DNA of 5,617 bases from Gammaproteobacteria bacterium (GTDB lineage: Bacteria > Pseudomonadota > Gammaproteobacteria > Steroidobacterales > GCA-2729495). Below are positions 1 to 5,617 of the stretch, one piece after another. A model generated the notes under the pieces. It did not search any database and had not been told where the DNA came from. It was given only the letters and a program-made list of their open reading frames with translations. The first letter of the stretch is position 1. The number at the start of each line of letters is the position of its first letter. Both the position numbers and the translations under genes were made by a program. The stretch is taken from positions 1-5,617 of the forward strand of contig JAUIEY010000133.1 in the NCBI GenBank assembly GCA_030429685.1. The letters are read 5' to 3'.

Positions 1-98
1 AGTTCGTCCACCGCCAGGGCCTGGCCAGGCAGACTCAATGCGGCAAGGGCCAGAACGCGGGCGGCGACTGTAGGGATCAGGGCGGTGCGCAGGGGCAT
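1..98 (-). CDS. N-terminal fragment of an exported protein (signal peptide only)
   Basis: Only the first 32 codons and two bases of the next are inside the window; the gene continues past base 1. The fragment reads as a classical Sec signal peptide: Arg4 gives the short positive n-region, a hydrophobic stretch follows to about residue 23 (with VLALAALSL at 15-23), and an Ala27-Leu28-Ala29 motif suggests signal peptidase I cleavage after Ala29, with the mature protein starting VDEL. The ATG start (complement of 96-98) is supported by a GGAGA ribosome binding site six bases upstream. There is no lipobox cysteine, so it is probably periplasmic, outer-membrane or secreted rather than a lipoprotein. 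It is transcribed divergently from the methionine operon. The mature part lies outside the window, so its function cannot be given. Confidence 0.7.
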   Translation of the reverse strand, partial: MPLRTALIPTVAARVLALAALSLPGQALAVDE

Positions 99-104
99 GA
101 ACGG

Positions 105-109
105 TCTCC
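105..109 (-). promoter_or_regulatory. Ribosome binding site of the divergent exported-protein gene
   Basis: The complementary strand reads GGAGA here, followed by six bases and then ATG. This is a near-ideal Shine-Dalgarno spacing and it fixes the start of the minus-strand gene. It contrasts with the lack of any such site before the plus-strand regulator gene. Confidence 0.65.
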
Positions 110-159
110 GGTTGGCTGCAGTGCGCAGAGTATCGGGCAGAAAAACGTGAATTTCGACC

Positions 160-187
160 TTTACAAATATAAAGAAATCTTTATATT
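160..187 (+). promoter_or_regulatory. Predicted sigma-70-type promoter of the regulator-metF-metH operon
   Basis: A TTTACA -35 element (160-165) and a TATATT -10 element (182-187) each match the consensus at five of six positions and are separated by 16 bp. The region is markedly AT-rich against GC-rich surroundings. A start site the usual 6-8 bases after the -10 falls at about 194-196, on or next to the ATG of the regulator gene. An alternative -10, TATAAA at 168-173, has no convincing -35. The spacer and -10 coincide with the palindrome at 166-187, so a bound repressor would block RNA polymerase. Confidence 0.6.
166..187. promoter_or_regulatory. Perfect 22-bp palindrome, likely operator of the ArsR-type regulator
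   Basis: The left arm AATATAAAGA (166-175) and the right arm TCTTTATATT (178-187) are exact reverse complements around a 2-bp AA spacer. Dimeric ArsR-family repressors bind imperfect or perfect AT-rich inverted repeats of this size next to their own genes. The site ends eight bases before the regulator's ATG, begins right after the -35, and includes the whole -10. Autoregulation, and control of metF and metH with it, is the simplest reading. Binding is inferred from position and symmetry. No second copy was seen in the window. Confidence 0.7.
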
Positions 188-195
188 GACGCCCC

Positions 196-1143
196 ATGCA
201 ACTGGAAGAAGCCGTCAATACGCTCAAGTCCGCCGCCGATCCGACCCGGCTGCGCCTGCTGGCCCTGCTTGCGGCGGGCGAGGCCACCGTGGGCGAGCTG
301 GTTGAGGTGCTGGGTCAGAGTCAGCCGCGGGTGTCCCGGCACCTGCGGATACTTTGCGAAGGCGGGTTGGCCGATCGCTTCCGGGACGGCAACAGCGTTT
401 ATTACCGGCTGCCGGATGACTCCGGGACGCGCGCGTTTGCATCTGTGTTAATCGGCCAGATACCGGCAAATGACCCTGATTTGGCAGCAGATAGCGCCAA
501 GATGGCGGCAGTTCGGCGCGAACGGGCCAGTCAGGCCTGGTCCGATCGTCGCGTGCTGCTGGAATCCGGCCGGGCACTCATTCCGGGCCTGGCCGCCGAC
601 AACGACCTGGCGGTGGCGCTGCGGGAACTGCACGGCGAACTGGGCGACCTGCTGGATGTGGGCTGCGGCACCGGGGCGGTATTGTGCCACCTGGCGCCAC
701 GCGCGCGCTCGGCCACCGGCGTCGACATAGCGCCCGCCATGCGGGTGGTGGCGCGCACCCGGGTACGCGATGCCGGCCTGGTGAATTGCACGGTGCGCAG
801 TGGTGACATGCACGAATTGCCATTTGCCGACAACAGCTTCGACACTGTGCTGCTTGATCAGGTGCTGTCCCTCACGGACAAACCGCGCACGGCGATTAAA
901 GAAGCCGCACGCGTGCTGCGCAAAACCGGCCGGTTAATCGTGCTGGATCGCTTCGGCCCGGTTAAGGCGAATCTCGCCAGTGGCCATGGCCTCGGCGGCC
1001 TGGCCGAGAATCAACTCGCTGTGATGCTGGCGGAAGCCGGCCTGCGCGCCGGCCGGCGCCGCGACCTGGCGGGCCGCCTGCCCGGCTTCGCCCTGCTGAA
1101 CGCCTTACCCGCTATCGAATTAACGACCGGAACTTACAACTGA
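196..1143 (+). CDS. ArsR-family transcriptional regulator fused to a SAM-dependent methyltransferase domain (SahR-like candidate)
   Basis: A 315-residue two-domain protein. Residues 1-75 form an ArsR winged helix: ADPTRLRLLALL at 14-25, the recognition helix SQPRVSRHLRIL at 42-53, and a wing around DGNSVYYRL at 64-72. Residues about 80-140 are a linker. Residues about 140-300 are a class I methyltransferase fold with motif I DVGCGTG (154-160), the acidic ribose-contacting Asp177 in GVD, and GDMHELPF (203-210) followed by SFD. The ELCxC metal-binding motif of metalloid sensors is absent; Cys54 and His49 are the only Cys and His in the first 100 residues. It lies four bases ahead of metF and behind a palindrome, so it probably senses a SAM-cycle metabolite, SAH or SAM, and controls the operon, as known for SahR. 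An in-frame TGA at 187-189 leaves ATG 196 as the start; no Shine-Dalgarno precedes it. Whether it also methylates a substrate is unknown. Confidence 0.88.
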   Translation: MQLEEAVNTLKSAADPTRLRLLALLAAGEATVGELVEVLGQSQPRVSRHLRILCEGGLADRFRDGNSVYYRLPDDSGTRAFASVLIGQIPANDPDLAADSAKMAAVRRERASQAWSDRRVLLESGRALIPGLAADNDLAVALRELHGELGDLLDVGCGTGAVLCHLAPRARSATGVDIAPAMRVVARTRVRDAGLVNCTVRSGDMHELPFADNSFDTVLLDQVLSLTDKPRTAIKEAARVLRKTGRLIVLDRFGPVKANLASGHGLGGLAENQLAVMLAEAGLRAGRRRDLAGRLPGFALLNALPAIELTTGTYN

Positions 1144-1147
1144 AAGC

Positions 1148-2032
1148 ATGACAACCACACTAAACAAGCCGCCACTGATCTCGTTCGAGTTTTTTCCGCC
1201 CAAAACGGAACAAAGCGAAGCCACTCTGTGGCAAACCGTCAAGCGCTTGGCACCGCTGCAGCCCCGCTTTGTCTCGGTGACTTACGGCGCCGACGGATCG
1301 ACGCGCGATCGCACGCACCGTATTGTCAGCCGAATAAACAACGAGACGGCACTGACCGGTGCGCCGCATCTGACCTGTGTGGATGCAACCTGCGAAGAGG
1401 TCAATGACATCGCCCGCGGCTACTGGAGCGAGGGCGTGCGGCACATCGTTGCGTTGCGCGGCGATCCGCCGGAAGGGCAAAAACATTACACGCCGTTCCC
1501 CGGCGGCTATCAATATGCGGCGGACCTGGTGGCGGGTCTGGCTGACGTCGGCGATTTTGATATTTCCGTGGCGGCCTATCCCGAAGTACATCCGGAGGCG
1601 GCCAGTCCGATCGCCGATCTGGATAACCTGAAACGCAAGCTGGATGCGGGTGCTACTCGGGCCATTACCCAGTTCTTTTTTGATGCCGATGTGTTCCTGC
1701 GGTTTCGAGATCTGGCCCGGGCAGCCGGTGTAACGGCACCTATTGTTCCCGGCATCTTGCCTATCGCCAACTTTGCATCGCTGCAGCGTTTTGCCGCTGC
1801 ATGCGGCGCGACTGTGCCTGGCTGGCTGCATGAACGTTTTGCCGGCCTGGATGAGGATGAGGAAACCCGGCAGATGATTTCCGCCAATATTGCTATCGAG
1901 TTGTGTGAAAAACTGCGCGCCGCGGGCGTAGACGAGTTTCATTTTTATACGCTTAACCGCGCCGAACTGACCTACGCGATTTGTCATGCGCTCGGCGTAC
2001 GGCCGCAACTGCAGGGTGTTCAGCATGGTTGA
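1148..2032 (+). CDS. metF: 5,10-methylenetetrahydrofolate reductase
   Basis: MetF (294 residues, usual length for the bacterial enzyme) reduces 5,10-methylenetetrahydrofolate to 5-methyltetrahydrofolate in the cytoplasm, using FAD and normally NADH in bacteria. It is a single TIM barrel. The family signatures are all visible: SFEFFPPKT at 12-20 with the catalytic Glu14 (E. coli Glu28), FVSVTYGADG (41-50), HLTCVDAT (74-81), HIVALRGDPP (99-108) with Asp106 (E. coli Asp120), AAYPEVHPEA (142-151), RAITQFFFD (171-179) with Gln175 (E. coli Gln183), PGILPI (201-206) and FHFYTLNRAE (264-273). Compared with E. coli, as recalled, the N-terminus is about 14 residues shorter and the loop after Asp106 about six longer. 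The gene starts four bases after the regulator's stop, with only a weak purine run as ribosome binding site, and its end overlaps metH by eight bases. Its product is the methyl donor consumed by MetH. Confidence 0.97.
   Translation: MTTTLNKPPLISFEFFPPKTEQSEATLWQTVKRLAPLQPRFVSVTYGADGSTRDRTHRIVSRINNETALTGAPHLTCVDATCEEVNDIARGYWSEGVRHIVALRGDPPEGQKHYTPFPGGYQYAADLVAGLADVGDFDISVAAYPEVHPEAASPIADLDNLKRKLDAGATRAITQFFFDADVFLRFRDLARAAGVTAPIVPGILPIANFASLQRFAAACGATVPGWLHERFAGLDEDEETRQMISANIAIELCEKLRAAGVDEFHFYTLNRAELTYAICHALGVRPQLQGVQHG
2013..2018 (+). promoter_or_regulatory. Likely ribosome binding site of metH, inside the end of metF
   Basis: An AGGGTG stretch with an AGGG core (2013-2016) ends eight bases before the metH ATG at 2025. 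It is a moderate Shine-Dalgarno match lying within the last codons of metF. Ribosomes finishing metF at 2032 would be on top of the metH start, so coupled translation probably adds to it. Confidence 0.45.
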
Positions 2033-5000
2033 GCGCAGTAAACGGAACGCTGAACTTGCAGCTTTGCTGGCGGAGCGCATCGCCATACTCGACGGTGCCA
2101 TGGGCACCATGGTGCAGCAGCACAAACTCGGTGAAGTGGATTATCGCGGCGAGCGTTTTGCCGACTGGCAGTCGGAACTGCGCGGCAATCACGATCTGCT
2201 TTCGCTCACTCAGCCGGCGGTTATTGCTGATGTGCATCGTGCTTTTTTGGAGGCCGGTGCTGACATCATCGAAACCAACACCTTTAATTCGAATGCCATC
2301 TCGCTGGCCGACTATGGCATGAGTGACCTGACCCGCGAGTTCAATGAGGCCGGTGCCCGGCTGGCGCGTCAGGTGGCGGACGAGATTGAACAGCGCAGTG
2401 GCACGCCGCGCTTCGTCGCGGGCGTGCTCGGCCCGACCAGCCGTACTGCGTCGCTGTCGCCCGATGTCAATGATCCCGGTTTTCGCAATGTCAGTTTCGA
2501 GGAATTGCGCGTTACCTATCTGGAATCAATTGAAGCGCTGGTGGCCGGCGGTGCCGACCTGATTCTGATTGAAACGATTTTCGATACGCTGAACGCCAAG
2601 GCTGCGATCTTTGCGCTGGAGGAATACCGCGCGCAAAGCGGCGACGATATTCCCTGCATGATTTCCGGCACCATAACGGACGCCTCCGGTCGCACGCTGT
2701 CGGGCCAGACGACCGAAGCGTTCTGGAATTCCGTGGCACACGTGCGGCCGCTGTCGGTTGGCCTTAACTGTGCCCTTGGCGCTGCTGATTTGCGTCAGTA
2801 CGTGGCGGAACTGGCACAGGTAGCCGACACCCATGTCAGTGTGCACCCCAATGCCGGCCTGCCGAATGAGTTCGGCGGTTACGATGACACGCCGGAATAC
2901 ATGGCAGGCGTGCTGGGTGAGTTTGCTGCCAGCGGCCTGGTCAATGTCGTTGGCGGTTGTTGCGGCACAACGCCGGAGCACATAGCGGCGATTCGCGCCG
3001 CCGTGCTCGAATACCGGCCGCGCCGCCTGCCGGACATCCCTCCGGCGCTGCGGCTGAGTGGGCTGGAGCCGTTCGCAGCCGATGCCGACTCGCTGTTTGT
3101 GAACGTCGGCGAGCGCACCAACGTCACCGGTTCGGCGCGGTTCAAGCGCTTAATCCTCGAAGACGACTACAACGCCGCTTTGCAGGTAGCGCGCCAGCAG
3201 GTCGAAAGTGGTGCGCAGATTATTGATATCAATATGGACGAGGGCATGCTCGATTCGCTGGCAGCCATGCAGCGTTTTCTCAAGCTGATTGCCGCGGAAC
3301 CGGATATTGCGCGCGTGCCGATCATGGTGGACTCATCCAAGTGGGAAGTCATCGAGGCCGGGCTGCGCTGTATTCAGGGCAAGGCTGTGGTGAATTCCAT
3401 AAGTCTCAAGGAAGGCGAGGCGCCGTTTCTGGAGCAGGCACGATTGTTAAAGCGCTATGGCGCAGCCGTGGTTGTCATGGCGTTTGATGAGCAGGGGCAG
3501 GCCGAGTCCGCCGAGCGGCGCTTTGAAATTTGTCAGCGCGCATACCGGCTATTGACCGAAACCGTCGGTATTCCGGGGCAGGATATTATTTTCGACCCGA
3601 ATATTTTTGCCGTGGCTACCGGTATTGCTGAACACAATGATTATGCCGTGTCATTCATCGAGGCCACGGCCCGCATACGTGCCGAACTGCCGCATGTAAT
3701 GGTCAGCGGCGGCGTCAGTAACGTGTCGTTTTCCTTCCGCGGCAACAATCCGGTACGCGAGGCCATGCATTCGGTATTTCTGTATCACGCCATTCAGGCC
3801 GGTATGGGTATGGGCATTGTCAACGCCGGGCAACTGGCGGTCTATGATGACATTCCCGCTGAGCTCCGCGATGCCGTGGAAGACGTGATCCTAAATCGCA
3901 CCAGCGGTGCCACGGAAAAACTGCTGGCCATTGCCGGCAAGTATCAGGACAGCGGCGCGGCCGAGGAAGAGGAGAAGGTGGCTGAGTGGCGCGCATTGCC
4001 GGTCACGGAGCGGCTCAGCCATGCGCTGGTGAAAGGGATTGACGATTTCATCGTAGCCGATACCGAGGAGGCCCGGCAGCAGGCCGCCCAGCCGCTGGAT
4101 GTGATTGAAGGCCCGTTGATGGACGGGATGAACACCGTCGGCGATCTATTCGGCGCCGGCAAGATGTTTTTGCCGCAGGTGGTGAAATCGGCCCGGGTGA
4201 TGAAGAAAGCCGTGGCTTATCTCGTGCCATACATCGAGGCGGAACAGGGCGATGCGGTGCAGAAGGCCGGCAAGATCGTCATGGCGACGGTCAAAGGCGA
4301 TGTGCACGATATCGGCAAGAATATTGTCGGCGTGGTGCTCCAGTGCAACAACTTTGAAGTCATAGATCTGGGCGTCATGGTGCCAGGCGAAAAAATTCTC
4401 GATACTGCCAGACGCGAGAATGCCGATGTGATCGGGCTGTCCGGGCTGATTACGCCGTCGCTCGACGAGATGGTGTATGTGGCGCGCGAAATGACCCGTC
4501 AGGAATTCACTTTGCCGCTGCTTATCGGTGGTGCTACCACTTCGCCCGCGCATACCTCGATAAAAATTGATCCTGAATACGCAGGCGCGGTGGTTTACGT
4601 CAAGGATGCGTCGCGTTCGGTGGGCGTGGCCCAGAAACTGATCAGTGCGGCTACGCGCGATGAGTTTGTGGCCGGCGTCAAGGCAGATTGCCGCGAGCGC
4701 CGGGAACGCCACGCCGGCCGCAGCGAACGGTCAGTATATCTGGGCCTGGAGGACGCGCGCCGCAACCGCGCCGCTATCGACTGGCAAAACTATGCACCGC
4801 CGCAGCCGGCCCGCCCCGGTATACATACACTGGATATACCGCTGGCAACGCTGGTGGACTACATAGACTGGATGCCGTTTTTCAATGCCTGGGAATTTCA
4901 TGGCAAGTTCCCTGCCATTCTTGACGACAAACTGGTCGGGCCTGCTGCCAGCGCACTGTATGCCGATGCACAAGCCATGCTGGAAAAAATCATAGCCGAA

Positions 5001-5617
5001 CGGTGGCTGACGGCCCGTGCGGTGATCGGCCTGTTCCCGGCCAACAGTGACGGGGACGACGTACTGTTGTATACGGATGAGAGCCGCGCTGAAGTGCAGG
5101 CCACCCTGCACCACTTGCGGCAGCAGCGGCAGGTCCGGTCAGGCAATGCCAACCGTTGCCTCGCTGATTTCATCGCCCCGGCAGATACCGGCCTTGCCGA
5201 CCACATAGGTGCGTTTGCGGTGACAGCCGGGATTGGCATTGATGCCAGGGTGCGGGAATTCGAGGCGGCCCATGATGACTACAACGCAATTTTGCTGAAA
5301 GCGCTTGCTGACCGGTTTGCCGAAGCCGGCGCCGAATGGCTGCACGAACGGGTGCGTCGCGACTACTGGGGCTACGCTGCCGATGAACAGCTCGACAATG
5401 CACAGCTCATCGCCGAAGACTACCGTGGCATCCGGCCTGCCCCCGGCTACCCTGCCTGTCCGGACCACACTGAGAAGGCCACCCTGTGGCAGTTGCTCAA
5501 TGTGGACAAGAACGCCGGCATTACCCTGACCGAGTCATTCGCCATGGTTCCGACTGCTGCGGTGAGCGGGTTCTATTATTCCCATCCGGATGCGTCCTAT
5601 TTTGCAGTTGGCAAGAT
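2025..5617 (+). CDS. metH: Cobalamin-dependent methionine synthase, 3' end cut by the window
   Basis: The frame is open from ATG 2025 to the window end, 1197 codons; E. coli MetH has 1227 residues and alignment suggests about 32 are missing. It moves the methyl group of 5-methyltetrahydrofolate via cob(I)alamin to homocysteine, giving methionine. All four modules are present. The homocysteine domain (about 1-340) has LDGAMGT near residue 22 and the zinc ligands Cys249, Cys312 and Cys313. The pterin domain (about 355-620) has VNVGERTNVTGS at 359-370. The cobalamin cap and Rossmann domain (about 650-885) have the cap signature EGPLMDGMN near 695, and Asp759-x-His761-xx-Gly of the base-off cofactor site, with SGLITPS ending at Ser812. 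The reactivation domain (about 900 onward) has Asp948 and RPAPGY at 1137-1142, matching E. coli SAM-binding Asp946, Arg1134 and Tyr1139. Every key residue checked is intact, so the enzyme should be active. The start overlaps metF by eight bases. Confidence 0.97.
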   Translation, partial: MVERSKRNAELAALLAERIAILDGAMGTMVQQHKLGEVDYRGERFADWQSELRGNHDLLSLTQPAVIADVHRAFLEAGADIIETNTFNSNAISLADYGMSDLTREFNEAGARLARQVADEIEQRSGTPRFVAGVLGPTSRTASLSPDVNDPGFRNVSFEELRVTYLESIEALVAGGADLILIETIFDTLNAKAAIFALEEYRAQSGDDIPCMISGTITDASGRTLSGQTTEAFWNSVAHVRPLSVGLNCALGAADLRQYVAELAQVADTHVSVHPNAGLPNEFGGYDDTPEYMAGVLGEFAASGLVNVVGGCCGTTPEHIAAIRAAVLEYRPRRLPDIPPALRLSGLEPFAADADSLFVNVGERTNVTGSARFKRLILEDDYNAALQVARQQVESGAQIIDINMDEGMLDSLAAMQRFLKLIAAEPDIARVPIMVDSSKWEVIEAGLRCIQGKAVVNSISLKEGEAPFLEQARLLKRYGAAVVVMAFDEQGQAESAERRFEICQRAYRLLTETVGIPGQDIIFDPNIFAVATGIAEHNDYAVSFIEATARIRAELPHVMVSGGVSNVSFSFRGNNPVREAMHSVFLYHAIQAGMGMGIVNAGQLAVYDDIPAELRDAVEDVILNRTSGATEKLLAIAGKYQDSGAAEEEEKVAEWRALPVTERLSHALVKGIDDFIVADTEEARQQAAQPLDVIEGPLMDGMNTVGDLFGAGKMFLPQVVKSARVMKKAVAYLVPYIEAEQGDAVQKAGKIVMATVKGDVHDIGKNIVGVVLQCNNFEVIDLGVMVPGEKILDTARRENADVIGLSGLITPSLDEMVYVAREMTRQEFTLPLLIGGATTSPAHTSIKIDPEYAGAVVYVKDASRSVGVAQKLISAATRDEFVAGVKADCRERRERHAGRSERSVYLGLEDARRNRAAIDWQNYAPPQPARPGIHTLDIPLATLVDYIDWMPFFNAWEFHGKFPAILDDKLVGPAASALYADAQAMLEKIIAERWLTARAVIGLFPANSDGDDVLLYTDESRAEVQATLHHLRQQRQVRSGNANRCLADFIAPADTGLADHIGAFAVTAGIGIDARVREFEAAHDDYNAILLKALADRFAEAGAEWLHERVRRDYWGYAADEQLDNAQLIAEDYRGIRPAPGYPACPDHTEKATLWQLLNVDKNAGITLTESFAMVPTAAVSGFYYSHPDASYFAVGK

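Noticed and set aside
116..128. Small hairpin CTGC...GCAG in the intergenic region
   Set aside because: A 4-bp stem with a 5-base loop is within chance expectation, and there is no T-run or conserved riboswitch-like core.
1036..1060. GC-rich inverted repeats (two GCCGGC copies) near the end of the regulator gene
   Set aside because: They could form a short hairpin but lie inside the coding frame, lack a following T-run, and match the general GC-rich alanine/arginine/glycine coding here, so no terminator or regulatory role is supported.
1148..2032. About six extra residues in the MetF loop after Asp106 relative to E. coli
   Set aside because: Length variation in this surface loop is common among bacterial MetF proteins and all catalytic residues are intact, so it is not treated as a finding.
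1160..2125. Long minus-strand open frame (321 codons) opposite metF
   Set aside because: It lies opposite a fully conserved metF, its translation shows no recognisable domain or motif, and it is explained by codon bias in a GC-rich gene.
4146..4712. Minus-strand open frame of 188 codons opposite the cobalamin domain of metH
   Set aside because: The plus strand here encodes the invariant cap and DxHxxG region of MetH; the antisense product is His- and Arg-rich without family features, typical of a shadow frame.
5590..5617. Apparent truncation of MetH
   Set aside because: The frame is open to the last base and the homology runs to about 32 residues before the expected C-terminus, so this is the window edge and not a broken gene.

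Overview
The window reads as a methionine-cycle operon from a moderately GC-rich proteobacterium. MetF and the unsplit, cobalamin-dependent MetH both resemble the Escherichia coli proteins closely as I recall them, which points to a Gammaproteobacterium. The genus cannot be told from this sequence.

Layout: (1) Bases 1-98, minus strand, hold the first 32 codons of an unidentified exported protein, essentially only its signal peptide. (2) Bases 99-195 are a short, AT-rich divergent intergenic region. It carries a likely sigma-70-type promoter on the plus strand, with a perfect 10+2+10 bp palindrome packed between the -35 and the end of the -10. (3) Bases 196-1143 encode an ArsR-type winged-helix regulator fused to a class I SAM-dependent methyltransferase domain. 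(4) Bases 1148-2032 encode MetF, 5,10-methylenetetrahydrofolate reductase. (5) Base 2025 to the window end encodes MetH, cobalamin-dependent methionine synthase, missing only about its last 30 residues.

The three plus-strand genes are spaced by 4 nt and then overlap by 8 nt, so they look like one transcription unit. MetF makes 5-methyltetrahydrofolate, and MetH uses it to convert homocysteine to methionine, the precursor of S-adenosylmethionine (SAM). SAM-dependent methyl transfer yields S-adenosylhomocysteine (SAH), which is recycled to homocysteine. The first gene probably controls the operon through the palindrome. It has no metal-binding cysteines but an intact SAM/SAH pocket. The arrangement recalls SahR, the described SAH-responsive ArsR-family regulator of methionine-cycle genes in Proteobacteria; assigning this protein to that group is an inference.

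No RNA gene, mobile element, CRISPR array or terminator was seen. The genes themselves are conventional. The points of interest are the sensor-like regulator fusion, the operator-in-promoter design and the probable leaderless mRNA.
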